Shown: positions 1 through 9,176, counted from the stretch's first letter. The stretch is DNA of 64,000 bases from UBA6814 sp040753075 (GCA_040753075.1 JBFMHA010000001.1:1-64000); one strand, 5' to 3'. Numbers and translations are program-made. The notes: a model not told the origin generated them from the letters alone.

Positions 1-1435
1 GGGCCGGCTCCTCGGCCTGCTCCTCGGCGGGCTCGGGCTCCGGCTCGGGAGCAGGCGCCGGGGCCGCAGGCTCGGCCGGCGCCGCCGGCGCGGGGGCCGC
101 AGGCGCGGGGACCGCCGCCAGGGCGGCGATCTGGCGCTCCACCATGTCCTTCAGGATGGAGCATTCCTGCTTGAGGATGTCGAGCATGAGGTCGAAGCTC
201 AGGTCCGACTTGCGGGCCTGGTCAACCAGGCCGGCGGTGCGTTCGGCGGTGGTCTTGATCTCGCCGAAGCCCATGTACTGGGCCGAGTTCTGCACGCCCA
301 CCAGGGAGCGGTACAGGCCGTCCACGTAGTCGCGCTGCTCGGCGTCCTTGGCCAGTTCAACCAGGGCCAGGTCGATGTTGGCCAGTTGCTGCCCCACCGT
401 GGACTCGAACACCGCCAGGTCGTCCTGGTCCACCGCCGGGGCCGCCTCGGCCGCCGGGGCCGCCGCCGGGGCGGGCTGCGGCGCGGCCGGAGCCGGCTCC
501 TCGCCCGCGGCCTTGAGCCGGGCGACGACCGCCCGGGTATCCACCGGCGTCACCTCGTGCTTGGCGCGATCCACGCCGTCGAGCAGGCTGGCGATGGTGT
601 CCACCGCAGCCAGGAGCACGTCGACAAGGCCCTGGGTGGGCGCCACCTCGCCCTTGCGCACCCGGTTGAGCAGGGTCTCGGCCTCGTGGGTCAGGGAATT
701 GAGCTCGGCGTAGCCCACGATGCCGCTGTTGCCCTTCAGGTTGTGGAAATAGCGGAAGATGTCGTTGACCAGCCCCTCCCGCCCCGAATCCTTCTCCATC
801 TCCACCAGGCTGGCGGACAGGCTCTCCACGATCTCCTTGGCCTCCTCCAGGAAATCGTCCAGGTGTTCCTTGGCCACCACCTGCAGGCCGTAGGTGGTGG
901 GGGTGAAGGGCGGCAGGGGCTCGGGGGCCGGGGCGGGCGGCGCCGCCGGAGCCGGAGCGGGAGCAGGGGGCGCGGGGGCCGGGGCGGCGGGGGCCGCGGC
1001 CTTCTTGGCCGGCTTGGGCTTGGCCGCGGCCGGCGGCGCGCCGCCGGCCAGGAGCGCGTCCAGGGTGGCGATGAGGGACGCGGTATCCACATCGCCCTCG
1101 CCGCCTTCGGACTCCAGGTTCTCGATCATCTGGCGCAACAGGTCGGTGGACGAGAGGATCACGTCCATGATCTCCGGAGTCACCGGCATGTTGCCCTTGC
1201 GCAACTCGTCCAGGATGTTCTCGGAGCGGTGCGCCAGCACGTTCATCTTGTTCAGGCCCAGGAAGCCCGAGGCTCCCTTCAGGGAATGCATGGGCCGGAA
1301 GATGTCGTTCAGGAGGTCGAGGTTCTCCGGACTCTGCTCCAGCTCGAGCAGGTTGGGCTCGATGGTCTCCAGATGCTCCTTGGCTTCGACGATGAAGTCG
1401 GCGAAGATTTCCGGATCCATGAACTCTTGGCTCAT
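1..1435 (-). CDS. cheA: Chemotaxis histidine kinase CheA, N-terminal part (runs off window start)
   Basis: Chemotaxis kinase; only the first 478 codons are in the window, and the dimerisation, ATP-binding and CheW-like domains lie beyond it. Three HPt-type helical bundles are visible, separated by Ala/Pro-rich linkers. HPt1 has the phosphorylation motif HSLKG (His50), HPt2 has HNLKG (His231), and the third bundle near residue 379 has Val where the His should be. Start chosen at the ATG preceded by GAGGTG. It is the last visible gene of a minus-strand operon downstream of cheY and cheW. Multiple HPt domains in a CheA suggest a phosphorelay with more than one input or output (inference). Confidence 0.93.
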   Translation of the reverse strand, partial: MSQEFMDPEIFADFIVEAKEHLETIEPNLLELEQSPENLDLLNDIFRPMHSLKGASGFLGLNKMNVLAHRSENILDELRKGNMPVTPEIMDVILSSTDLLRQMIENLESEGGEGDVDTASLIATLDALLAGGAPPAAAKPKPAKKAAAPAAPAPAPPAPAPAPAAPPAPAPEPLPPFTPTTYGLQVVAKEHLDDFLEEAKEIVESLSASLVEMEKDSGREGLVNDIFRYFHNLKGNSGIVGYAELNSLTHEAETLLNRVRKGEVAPTQGLVDVLLAAVDTIASLLDGVDRAKHEVTPVDTRAVVARLKAAGEEPAPAAPQPAPAAAPAAEAAPAVDQDDLAVFESTVGQQLANIDLALVELAKDAEQRDYVDGLYRSLVGVQNSAQYMGFGEIKTTAERTAGLVDQARKSDLSFDLMLDILKQECSILKDMVERQIAALAAVPAPAAPAPAAPAEPAAPAPAPEPEPEPAEEQAEEPA

Positions 1436-1471
1436 TGAAACACCTCAGGGCGCGGGCTGTCCCGACGCCGG

Positions 1472-1843
1472 CTAGACGCCGAGCAGCATGCGGACGTTCT
1501 TGACCATCTTCTCCGGCTGGGCGGGCTTGACCATGTACAGGTTGGCCCCCAGGCCCAGGCCTTGCTGGATGTCCTTCTCCTGTCCCTCGGTGGACAGGAT
1601 GACGATGGGCACGTCCCGGTAGGCCTCCTGTTCACGCACCGTCTTGATGAAGGTGAAACCGTCCATGCGCGGCATGTTCACGTCGGAGATGATGAGGTCC
1701 ACCTTCTCCATGGAATAGAGCTTTTCCAGGCCGTCCAGGCCGTCCTCGGCCGCGGTCACCTTGAAGCCCTCCTTCTTCATGATGAAGGCCACGAGGTTAC
1801 GCACCGTCTTCGAATCGTCCACTATCAGGATTTGTTTAGACAT
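1472..1843 (-). CDS. cheY: CheY-type single-domain response regulator
   Basis: A 123-residue receiver domain with no output domain. The acidic pocket (Asp9, Asp10), the phospho-acceptor in SDVNMPRMDG (Asp54), the Thr/Ser switch position in ILSTEG and the Lys in MVKPAQ are all present, so it should be a working phosphorylation target of the neighbouring CheA. It lies between cheW (9 bases upstream) and cheA in the operon. It could be the motor-binding CheY or an adaptation CheY; sequence alone does not separate these. Confidence 0.93.
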   Translation of the reverse strand: MSKQILIVDDSKTVRNLVAFIMKKEGFKVTAAEDGLDGLEKLYSMEKVDLIISDVNMPRMDGFTFIKTVREQEAYRDVPIVILSTEGQEKDIQQGLGLGANLYMVKPAQPEKMVKNVRMLLGV

Positions 1844-1852
1844 GGCGTGCTC

Positions 1853-2584
1853 CTAGCCCCTGAGGACCTTGTCTACGATGCGATCGATGGAGATGACGCC
1901 CACGAGCTTGCCGTGCTCTGGTTTCATGAGCCCGGCCACGTATTCGACATTGGCGCCCAGGCTGGACTCCACGCCCCATTCGATGCCTTTCTGGTCCATG
2001 CGGTACATGGTCTTGACCGTGTCGATCATGAGGCCCAGCTGCAGACCCTTGCGCCGCACCACCACGATGAAGCGGGAGTCCGCGTCCGCGCCCCCGACCC
2101 CGAGCAGGGTGCGCAGCCGCACCAGGGGAGTGACCCGGCCGCGCAGGTTGATGATCCCGGCCAGGAAGTAGGGCGCGGCCGGGAGCTGGGTCGGAGTCAC
2201 GTGGCGGATGACTTCCTGCACCACCACGATGGGCACGGTGAACTCCTGTCCCCCGACCTTGAACCCCACCAGCTGCACGAATTCCTCGTTCTTGAGGGTC
2301 GCCAGGATGTCCGGCTCGTCCGGGATCCCGGGCCGGGCCTTGGCCGCGGCCCGAGCGCCGGAGGCCGCGGGGGCCGGAGTAGCCGCCGGCGGCGCGGCCG
2401 GGGCTGCGAAGCCCGGAGCGGCCTCCACCCGGGCCGGAGCAGGCATGGACACGGCGTCCTGGGGCTTTTCCTCGCCCCAACCCATATACTTCTGCAGGAA
2501 GGCCGTCTCCGCCGGTGTGTAGCCGGCGCCTTCGCCTTCGGGCAGGAAGTTCTTCTCCAGGAAGTATTCTTCAGGCGTTTTCAT
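1853..2584 (-). CDS. cheW: CheW coupling protein with long N-terminal extension
   Basis: 243 residues. The C-terminal ~140 residues form a CheW domain (QLVGFKVGGQEF, GIINLRGRVTPLV, RFIVVV) that links receptors to CheA. The first ~95 residues are an extra segment: about 45 folded-looking residues (EEYFLEKNFLPEGEG) followed by an Ala/Pro-rich linker. Typical CheW proteins are about 160 residues, so the extension is unusual. Its start lies within the end of the upstream parA gene (14-base overlap), implying translational coupling. The extension may serve as a docking segment for ParA or the polar array (inference). Confidence 0.9.
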   Translation of the reverse strand: MKTPEEYFLEKNFLPEGEGAGYTPAETAFLQKYMGWGEEKPQDAVSMPAPARVEAAPGFAAPAAPPAATPAPAASGARAAAKARPGIPDEPDILATLKNEEFVQLVGFKVGGQEFTVPIVVVQEVIRHVTPTQLPAAPYFLAGIINLRGRVTPLVRLRTLLGVGGADADSRFIVVVRRKGLQLGLMIDTVKTMYRMDQKGIEWGVESSLGANVEYVAGLMKPEHGKLVGVISIDRIVDKVLRG

Positions 2585-3353
2585 GCTGCACGATCTCTTT
2601 GGCCAGAAGTGAATATTCCACCGCGCCGCGGGTGTTGGGATCGATCTCGTAGATGACCTTGCCCTTGGCGCTGGCCTCCCGGAAATTGGTGTCCAGGTTG
2701 ATCACCGTCTCGAACATCTTGTCGCCGATCTTCTTGCGCAACAGGTTGAGCACCCGCCGGCAGGCCCCGGCCCGGCGGTCGAACATGGTGGGCAGGGCCC
2801 GGAACTGGATGGGCTGGGGCAGGATGCGGTTGAGGGTGCGGATGGTGTCGCAGATGAGCCGCAGCCCGTGCAGGGCCAGGAAGTCGGTCTGGATGGGGAT
2901 GATGACCAGGTCCGCGGCCACCAGGGCGTTGACCAGGAGCACCCCCACGTGGGGAGGACAGTCCACCACGATGTAATCGTAGTTCTCTCGCACCAGGATG
3001 AGCGCGTCGTGGAAGATCTGGCCCCGGCCCGGCCGCGACTTGAGGTCCATCTCCAGCTCCGAGAGACGGATGCTGGAGGCCACGAAATCGAAGCCCGCGG
3101 CGCCGGCCGGCCTGATCATCTCCTTCCAGAGCTCCGGCCAGTCGGCGCGCTCGGTCTGGAAGATGTCGTAGGCCGTGACCTTCATGTCCTCGGGATAGAA
3201 CGCCAGGTGGATGGACGCGCAGGCGTGCGGGTCCAGGTCCATGACCAGGGTCTTCTTGCCCATGCGCGCCAGGGCGGCTCCGAGGCTCAAGGAGGTGGTG
3301 GTCTTTCCCACCCCTCCCTTCTGGTTGGCCACGGCCAGAACCTTCGCTCCCAC
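2571..3353 (-). CDS. ParA/Soj-family ATPase of the chemotaxis operon
   Basis: 260-residue MinD/ParA-type ATPase. The deviant Walker A motif NQKGGVGKTT is near the N terminus (residues 10-19), followed by a switch I-like segment and VVDCPPHVG (Walker B). There is no ParB partner nearby; the gene overlaps cheW and lies between a PilZ gene and cheW. ParA homologues encoded in che operons (ParC in Vibrio, PpfA in Rhodobacter) position chemoreceptor arrays, and that is the likely role here rather than chromosome segregation (inference from context). Confidence 0.88.
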   Translation of the reverse strand: MGAKVLAVANQKGGVGKTTTSLSLGAALARMGKKTLVMDLDPHACASIHLAFYPEDMKVTAYDIFQTERADWPELWKEMIRPAGAAGFDFVASSIRLSELEMDLKSRPGRGQIFHDALILVRENYDYIVVDCPPHVGVLLVNALVAADLVIIPIQTDFLALHGLRLICDTIRTLNRILPQPIQFRALPTMFDRRAGACRRVLNLLRKKIGDKMFETVINLDTNFREASAKGKVIYEIDPNTRGAVEYSLLAKEIVQHENA

Positions 3354-3415
3354 GTCGGCCCTCTCCTTAACGCCCCGCCCGTCTCGCGGGCCGGGACGTC
3401 TCGCGCGTTTCCCGT

Positions 3416-3805
3416 CTACTGCGCCTTGGCGATGAAGTTGCGCAAGGCGTTCCAGTCGTCATGGTCGATGTCCAGAAACCTGATGCCCAGGTGGTAGCTG
3501 GTGAAGGGGACAACGTCGTCCACCCGCACCACCTCGGCGATGGCCTGGAGAAATTGTCCGGCGTCGCTCTCGAAGACCTTGAAGAACCCAGGGTGGTACT
3601 TGTTCAGGCTGGGAATGAATATCTTCACCTGGAGCTTGTCTCCCGCCTCGAACTTCCTGCGGCACTCGAGCAGCAGGCCGCCTGCGCTGATGTCCGCGCA
3701 GCGCACCTCGAAGCTCGGCTGCTTGGCCAGGGGGAAGCGGAACTCCCGGATCTCCACCCGGAACGTCTTCCCCACCCGGGAATCCTTGCGCTTGTCTTCG
3801 GACAT
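3416..3805 (-). CDS. PilZ domain protein, probable c-di-GMP receptor
   Basis: 129 residues covering a single PilZ domain. The N-terminal RKDSR matches the RxxxR c-di-GMP loop and DISAGG matches the D/N-x-S-x-x-G motif, so binding is plausible. Located between cheR (7 bases upstream) and parA in the chemotaxis operon, where it could connect c-di-GMP level to array function or methylation (inference). It has no membrane or extra output domain. Confidence 0.88.
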   Translation of the reverse strand: MSEDKRKDSRVGKTFRVEIREFRFPLAKQPSFEVRCADISAGGLLLECRRKFEAGDKLQVKIFIPSLNKYHPGFFKVFESDAGQFLQAIAEVVRVDDVVPFTSYHLGIRFLDIDHDDWNALRNFIAKAQ

Positions 3806-3812
3806 GCCTGCC

Positions 3813-4691
3813 TTACTCCTCCTTGCGATAGATGATGGCCCCGGGGTAGTGCATCGGCTTGAAGGCCCGAGAGATGTTGTGCAGCGACTCCGAATGGCCG
3901 ATGAGCAGGAAGCCTCCGGGCAGAAGATTGTCGTAGAAGGAGGCGATGACCTGCTTCTTCATCTCGTCGTCGAAATAGATGATGACGTTGCGGCAGAAGA
4001 CCACGTGGGAGCGCTCCACCCGCTTGAGCTGGGCCCGGTCCGAGAGGTTGATCTGTCCGAAGCTGACCAGCCTCTTGACCTCCTGCTTGACCTTGAACGT
4101 CCCGTTCTCCGGCTCGAAATAGCGGGCCATGGCCTCCTTGGGCGTGGTGCGCAGGGAATACTCGTTGTACTGCCCCCGGCGGGCCGAAACCAGCACCGCC
4201 TCTGACAGGTCGTTGGCCGTGATCTTCACGTCCCAGGAGTGAAGCTCCGGGCCCAGCACGTCCATGACCTGCATGGCCACGGTGTAGGGCTCCTCGCCGG
4301 TGGAGCAGCCAGCGCTCCAGATGCGCAGGCGCTTCTCGCCCTTCTTGCGCAGGGCCGCGATCACCTCGGAGAGCACGTTGTCCTGAAACACCTTGAGCTG
4401 GGGAGGATTGCGGTAGAAGCTGGTCTCGTTGGTGGTGACCACCTCGAAGAGCCGGTTCAGCTCCTGCTTGCGCTGCGGATCGTACTGCAGGTAGTAGTAA
4501 TACTCCCCGAAAGACTTGAGGTTGAGCTGCTTGAGCCGGTTGCGCAGCCGGTTCTCCAGCAGGTACTTGCGGTTGTCCGCGATGTAGATCCCGCTTTGCC
4601 CGTAGATGTAGTCGCGCAGCTGGCGGAATTCGTCATCGCTGATGACGAACTCCTTGCCCAGGGAAATGGTCTTGGCGAACAGGGCCGACAT
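3813..4691 (-). CDS. cheR: CheR chemoreceptor methyltransferase
   Basis: 292 residues. Methylates receptor glutamates using S-adenosylmethionine. An all-helical N-terminal domain (EFRQLRDYIYGQSGI, LENRLRNRLKQL) is followed by the SAM-binding motif WSAGCSTGEEPYT and the conserved ETSFYRNPPQ, CRNVIIYF and LLIGHSESL segments. The ATG begins directly after the TAA of the upstream HEAT-repeat gene, so the two are coupled. It pairs functionally with cheB at the operon start. Confidence 0.95.
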   Translation of the reverse strand: MSALFAKTISLGKEFVISDDEFRQLRDYIYGQSGIYIADNRKYLLENRLRNRLKQLNLKSFGEYYYYLQYDPQRKQELNRLFEVVTTNETSFYRNPPQLKVFQDNVLSEVIAALRKKGEKRLRIWSAGCSTGEEPYTVAMQVMDVLGPELHSWDVKITANDLSEAVLVSARRGQYNEYSLRTTPKEAMARYFEPENGTFKVKQEVKRLVSFGQINLSDRAQLKRVERSHVVFCRNVIIYFDDEMKKQVIASFYDNLLPGGFLLIGHSESLHNISRAFKPMHYPGAIIYRKEE

Positions 4692-6632
4692 TTACGCCTC
4701 TCCCTCGTCCTCGTTGCCTTCCTGCTGGATGCGCTCCAGGGCCTCCTCGGCCGGGCCGTGCAGGTCGGCATTGTCGGTATTCAGGACCTCCAGAAGGGAG
4801 CGGAAGGCGGCGTGGCCGCCGATGGCCCCCAGGGCCTCGATGGCCTTGATGGCCAGGAGCTTGTTGGGCTCGACCAGGAGCTCCACCAGCCGGGGCACGG
4901 CGTCCCGGCTGCGGCGCTGGCCCAGGGCCTCCACCGCCCGCACCCGGACCCAGTCGTCGCTGTCGGACATGGCCTGCAGCAGGTAGGGCTCCACCTCCGA
5001 ACCGGTGCAGGCGCCCATGATGTCCACCACCGTGAGCCGCACGTCCCGGTTCTCGTCCGAGAGCTTGGCCACCACGTGGGGCAGGCTGGAGAGGAGGTCC
5101 ACCACGCACAGGCCGGCGAAGGCCTCCAGGGCCACCTTGCGGATGTCCGGGACCTCGTCCTCCAGGGCCTGGTTGAGTTCGTCGACGAAGCCCTCCGAAC
5201 CCAGTTTGCCCATGGCGTAGACCGCCATGAGCCGCTGCATGGGGTCTTCAGAGGAGAAGAGGCTGCGGAACCGGTCGGCCATCTCCGGCCCGCCCACGGC
5301 GATGCAGGCCTCCAGGGCGGCCTCCTTCACGTCGTCGTAGGGATGGGCCAGGAAGGAGCACAGGCGCTCGCCCACCGAGGGGTCGGGCGACAGCCTGCCC
5401 AGGACCGTGAGCGCGCCCTTGATGACCGTGCCGTCCTTGTGCCGGTCAAGGACCTGGACCAGAAATTCGCGCAGCCCATCCCCTCCGTACTGCTTGAGGG
5501 CCAGCATGATGAGGCGCTGCACGTCGCGCTCCCGGCTCCAGAACTGCTCCATCAGCAGCCTGCCCGCCTCCGGGCTGCGCAGCCGGGAGAGGACCTCCAC
5601 CGCCACCCGGCAGGACTCCGGAGAGCCTGAGCGGACGGCCTCCTCCAGGGCCGGAGTCAGGCCGATGGTGGCCAGGGAGCGGATGGCGGGCTCCAGGCGC
5701 TCGGTGTCGTGGTCCGGGTCCATGTGCGCAGCCAGGGCCAGCACCGCGGCCGAGGCCTTGGCCTCGCCCACGTGCCCCAGGCCGACGATGGCCGCATCCT
5801 GGATGTCCTCCTCCTCGTCCTCCAGGGCCACCAGCAGGTACTCCCGGAACTTCTCCCTCTCGGCCGCGGACAGCAGGTTCAGGGAGCGCCCTCCCAGGAT
5901 CTGCACCACGGCCTTGACGATCTTGTTGCGCAGGGCGGTGGAGCTCTTGTCCATGTAGCGCAGGAGCAGGGGCACGGCCTTGACGTTGCCCATCTCGCCC
6001 AGGGCCTCGGCGATCATGGAGGCCACCAGGTCGGAGCTCTTGTGCATGGCCGAAACCAGGGCTCCCACCGACGAGTCGTCCCGGATCTTGGCCAGGGCCT
6101 CGATGACCGAATACTGCACCCATTCCTCGTCGGACAGGGCCTGGTTCAGGCTGCGCACGGCCTCAGGACGGCCCAGGTCGCCCAGGCTCACCGCGGCCTG
6201 GTAGCGGACGTTGACCTCCGGGTCCTTGAGCATGGCCTCGCACAGGGGGGACACGGCCATGGGGTTGTCGCAAGCGCCCAGAATGTCGGAGGCGAAAATG
6301 CGGATGTCCGGGTCCTCGTCGTGCAGGAGCTTGATGACCGCGGGCAGGTCCTGGCTGCCCAGAGCACGCAGGAGGTCCATGGACAGGTTGCGCACCGGGG
6401 CGTCGTCGGAGCGCAGCAGGGGGATCACCGCGGCCACCGCCCGCCCCCCCCCGATCTTGCGCAGGGCCATGTCCACGGCTTCCTGCACCCCGAGGTTGGA
6501 GCTCTTGAGCAGCGCGGCCAGGGCCGGGACGGCCTCCTCCACCCGGCCCTCGGCCGCGGCGAAGGCCGCCTCGCGCACTTCCGTCGGGTCTGCGGAGGAG
6601 AGTTGCCTGATGATTTCGGAGGATTCCAGCAT
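4692..6632 (-). CDS. HEAT-repeat scaffold protein of the chemotaxis operon
   Basis: 646 residues made almost entirely of HEAT/PBS-lyase-type helical repeats of about 31 residues (for example EAVPALAALLKS, PLLLRYMDKSS, AVPRLVELLVEP), with no catalytic domain. Start chosen at the ATG preceded by GGAGG; the frame stays open upstream, but that stretch is antiphase to cheB. Such proteins are protein-interaction scaffolds. The operon position between cheB and cheR suggests it holds adaptation enzymes or the array together (inference). Confidence 0.85.
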   Translation of the reverse strand: MLESSEIIRQLSSADPTEVREAAFAAAEGRVEEAVPALAALLKSSNLGVQEAVDMALRKIGGGRAVAAVIPLLRSDDAPVRNLSMDLLRALGSQDLPAVIKLLHDEDPDIRIFASDILGACDNPMAVSPLCEAMLKDPEVNVRYQAAVSLGDLGRPEAVRSLNQALSDEEWVQYSVIEALAKIRDDSSVGALVSAMHKSSDLVASMIAEALGEMGNVKAVPLLLRYMDKSSTALRNKIVKAVVQILGGRSLNLLSAAEREKFREYLLVALEDEEEDIQDAAIVGLGHVGEAKASAAVLALAAHMDPDHDTERLEPAIRSLATIGLTPALEEAVRSGSPESCRVAVEVLSRLRSPEAGRLLMEQFWSRERDVQRLIMLALKQYGGDGLREFLVQVLDRHKDGTVIKGALTVLGRLSPDPSVGERLCSFLAHPYDDVKEAALEACIAVGGPEMADRFRSLFSSEDPMQRLMAVYAMGKLGSEGFVDELNQALEDEVPDIRKVALEAFAGLCVVDLLSSLPHVVAKLSDENRDVRLTVVDIMGACTGSEVEPYLLQAMSDSDDWVRVRAVEALGQRRSRDAVPRLVELLVEPNKLLAIKAIEALGAIGGHAAFRSLLEVLNTDNADLHGPAEEALERIQQEGNEDEGEA

Positions 6633-6672
6633 GACGCCTCCAAGGCGGCCGGGCAGTCGCCCGGACCACGCG

Positions 6673-7740
6673 TCAGAGGTAGAGGTTGCTCTGGATGGCT
6701 CCTGCCATGTCGTCAATATCCACGATCTCGTCGGCCAGGCCGGCGTCCACGATGGCCTTGGGCATGCCGTAGACCACGCAGGTGGCGTCGCTCTGGGCCA
6801 GGGCCCGGCCGCCGCGGTCCTTGAGCACCTTGACTCCCTCCCGGCCGTCGTAGCCCATGCCGGTGAGGACCACCCCCAGGGCCCGGCGTCCCGCCACCGT
6901 GCCCACCGACTCCATGAGTACGTTGGCCGAAGGCTTGTACAGGGCTTCGCGGGGCTCCTCGGAGACCACCACCCGCAGCCCGGCCCCTCGCAGCTCGATG
7001 CGCAGGTGCCTCCCCCCGGGGGCGATGTACACCATGCCCGCATCGAACCGCTCGCCGTTCTCGGCCTCCTTGACCGAGAGCCGGCATACGCCGTCCAGCC
7101 GCTTGGCGAAGGGCCCGGTGAAGGAGGCCGGCATGTGCTGGGCGATGAGGATGCCCGCAGGGAAGCCGTCGGGGAGCTGGGAAAGGACCTTCTGCACCGC
7201 GGGCGGTCCTCCGGTGGAGACGCCGATGGCCACCACGTCGCGCTTGGCCGCGCCCGTGGGCCTCGCCAGGGGCGGCCGCTCGGCCGAAGCCGGGGCCTGC
7301 GCCGCTGCCGGCCCGCGCAGGCGCAGCGCGCCGGGCGCGCGAAACCGGCGGCCGGCCACGGTCTTGACCTTGCACTGGAGGTCTTTCTCGATCTTGACGA
7401 TGTCCAGGGAAACCTTGGAGAGTTGCTTGGGGATGAAGTCCACGGCCCCCAGCTCCATGGCCTTGAGAGTGGCTTCGGCGCCCTCGGTGGTGAGGGAGCT
7501 GACCATGAGCACCGGCCGGGGCATCTCCATCATGACATGGCGCAGGGCGGTGAGCCCGTCCATGACCGGCATCTCGATGTCCATGGTGACCACGTCCGGG
7601 TCGTGCTTCCGGATCAGTTCAAGGCCTTCCTGACCGTTACGGGCGATGCCCACGACCCGTATGTCCGGATCCTTTTCCAGCATGGTTTGGATGGCCTTGC
7701 GCATGAAGGCCGAGTCGTCCACCACAACGACTTTGACCAC
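6673..7740 (-). CDS. cheB: CheB receptor methylesterase / response regulator
   Basis: 355 residues: receiver domain (VVVDDSAFMR, phospho-Asp in TMDIEMPVMDG) plus C-terminal methylesterase with the Ser-His-Asp triad in GVSTGG, AQHMPASF and GMGYDGREG. It removes methyl groups added by CheR. The GTG start is preferred because AAAGGAG lies just upstream; a longer in-frame start exists but lacks this. It is the first gene of the che operon. No confident promoter was found in the 268 bases up to the divergent tRNA. Confidence 0.95.
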   Translation of the reverse strand: MVKVVVVDDSAFMRKAIQTMLEKDPDIRVVGIARNGQEGLELIRKHDPDVVTMDIEMPVMDGLTALRHVMMEMPRPVLMVSSLTTEGAEATLKAMELGAVDFIPKQLSKVSLDIVKIEKDLQCKVKTVAGRRFRAPGALRLRGPAAAQAPASAERPPLARPTGAAKRDVVAIGVSTGGPPAVQKVLSQLPDGFPAGILIAQHMPASFTGPFAKRLDGVCRLSVKEAENGERFDAGMVYIAPGGRHLRIELRGAGLRVVVSEEPREALYKPSANVLMESVGTVAGRRALGVVLTGMGYDGREGVKVLKDRGGRALAQSDATCVVYGMPKAIVDAGLADEIVDIDDMAGAIQSNLYL

Positions 7741-8008
7741 GGTTTCTCCTTTCGTGTGTACTCCGGGACCGGGCACGGCGCTCCAGCCCGGCCCAGCCTT
7801 TCCCTATCATCAACGCGCCCGCTTCGCCAGCATGCAAAAGCGCACCGTAAGGAGTACGGGATTTCCAGGCAGAGGACAACGCCTTTTCCCAGAAAAGTCC
7901 AGTCATACGGCCGCAAAGGCGAGGCAGGGAATGCGCCCCCCTGTTCTGTCTCCTGTTTTGTCCTTGCCAAAACCTTCCGAAAGGTCTATTTGACTCCTCC
8001 CACGTCGT

Positions 8009-8085
8009 CGGGATGTGGCTCAGCCTGGTAGAGCGCTGCGTTCGGGACGCAGAGACCGCTGGTTCAAATCCAGTCATCCCGACCA
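8009..8085 (+). tRNA. tRNA-Pro (anticodon CGG)
   Basis: 77-nt cloverleaf: acceptor CGGGATG pairs with CATCCCG, the anticodon stem CTGCG/CGCAG encloses TTCGGGA (anticodon CGG), the T-arm is GCTGG-TTCAAAT-CCAGT, and the CCA end is encoded. It reads CCG proline codons. A terminator hairpin follows 8 bases later. tRNA genes are frequent integration sites, but no integrase or repeated tRNA 3' end is seen in this window. Confidence 0.97.
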
Positions 8086-8093
8086 GAAATGAC

Positions 8094-8128
8094 GCGGCCT
8101 CCGGGGGTTTCCTCGGGGGCCGCTTTTT
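8094..8128 (+). terminator. Intrinsic terminator after tRNA-Pro
   Basis: A 12-bp stem (arms at 8094-8105 and 8112-8123, with two G-U wobbles) is followed by TTTTT. It ends tRNA transcription before the pilin-like genes. Confidence 0.75.
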
Positions 8129-8232
8129 CGTGGTCGCTCGCCGGATGTCTCTTTAATCCTGGGCAAAACCGTCCCGCCCGTCCGCGCCGTCCGGCAGTTT
8201 GCAACCTGGATAAAATGCAGTATCTAGTCGGC

Positions 8233-8745
8233 ATGGTTACGCCACGCCGACCCGTCTCACGGGCCCGTGTACGCGCTCCGCACCCCTGCGGGGCCTTCAC
8301 CCTGCTCGAGGTGATAGCGGTGCTCATCCTCCTGGGAGTGCTGGCGGCGGTGGTGCTGCCCCGGGTCGGAGACATGGGCGAGGACCTGACCTCCAGCATC
8401 GAACTGCTCAAGACCCGCATCCGCTACGCCCAGATGCGGTCCATCAACAACGTGAGCGTCCACGGGGTGCATTCCACCGGATCCAGCTACTGGATGTTCT
8501 CCGGGGGCGACACCGCCAACCGCGAGCCTTTCCCGGGCATGGACTCCGACACCGTGACCCTGCCCTCCGGCATCGGCACGACCGCCTTCACCGTGTCCTT
8601 CGACAATCGGGGCGCGCCCTACTCCGACGCCGCGGCCAGCGCGGGCAGCGAGTTGACGTCGGGCTCGGCCGCGGCGTCCATCACCGTGGGCGGCAAGGCC
8701 GGGGCGGTGCGCATCACCCCGGGCACCGGCTACGTCCGGGATTGA
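8233..8745 (+). CDS. Type IV pilin-like / GspH-type pseudopilin
   Basis: 170 residues with a short basic leader ending in Gly, then the prepilin peptidase motif G-AFTLLEVIAVL and a hydrophobic helix; the rest is Thr/Ser/Gly-rich and exported. It is expected to be an initiating minor pilin of a type II secretion or type IV pilus system. An alternative start lies 18 bases upstream (ATG at 8215); neither has a strong ribosome site. First of four consecutive pilin-like genes; no assembly ATPase or secretin is in the window. Confidence 0.8.
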   Translation: MVTPRRPVSRARVRAPHPCGAFTLLEVIAVLILLGVLAAVVLPRVGDMGEDLTSSIELLKTRIRYAQMRSINNVSVHGVHSTGSSYWMFSGGDTANREPFPGMDSDTVTLPSGIGTTAFTVSFDNRGAPYSDAAASAGSELTSGSAAASITVGGKAGAVRITPGTGYVRD

Positions 8746-8753
8746 GGCCGGCC

Positions 8754-9176
8754 ATGCGCACCCGCCGCCCCTTCGGTTTCACCCTGGTCGAGGTCATCGT
8801 GGCCGTGGTCATCCTGGCCGCCGCCGCGGCCATGGCCGGCCTGTTCGCCTCCACCAGCATGGGCCGGGGCGCGGCGGGAACCCTCTCCTTCAACGACGAG
8901 GTCGCCCTGCGCAACGCCTTGGAAGACATCACCATCTACTACAAAGGCCAGATAGCCGCAGGCTCCATGACTCTGCCCGGAGTGGCGGCCTACGTGAACG
9001 CCAACCACGCCGGTCTGGTGAACGACGCCAGGACCGGCTACCTCTCCTTCTCCGATCCGGACGCGGACAAGGTATACACTCCCTCGGCCGTGACCGACAC
9101 CTACAGCGCCGGCCTCACCCTGCTGGTCACCCTCACCAGCGGAGACCAGAGCCTGGGCTCGCTGTTCACCGAGTGA
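8754..9176 (+). CDS. Type IV pilin-like minor pseudopilin (GspI/PilV-like)
   Basis: 140 residues starting with leader MRTRRPFG, then the cleavage-site helix FTLVEVIVAVVILAAAAAM, including the conserved Glu at +5. The start follows the previous stop by 8 bases with GAGG as ribosome site. The first bases of this gene and of the next share an identical junction (TGAGGCCGGCCATGCGC), suggesting a duplicated translation-initiation unit. Assignment to GspI or PilV is by position and size only. Confidence 0.75.
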   Translation: MRTRRPFGFTLVEVIVAVVILAAAAAMAGLFASTSMGRGAAGTLSFNDEVALRNALEDITIYYKGQIAAGSMTLPGVAAYVNANHAGLVNDARTGYLSFSDPDADKVYTPSAVTDTYSAGLTLLVTLTSGDQSLGSLFTE

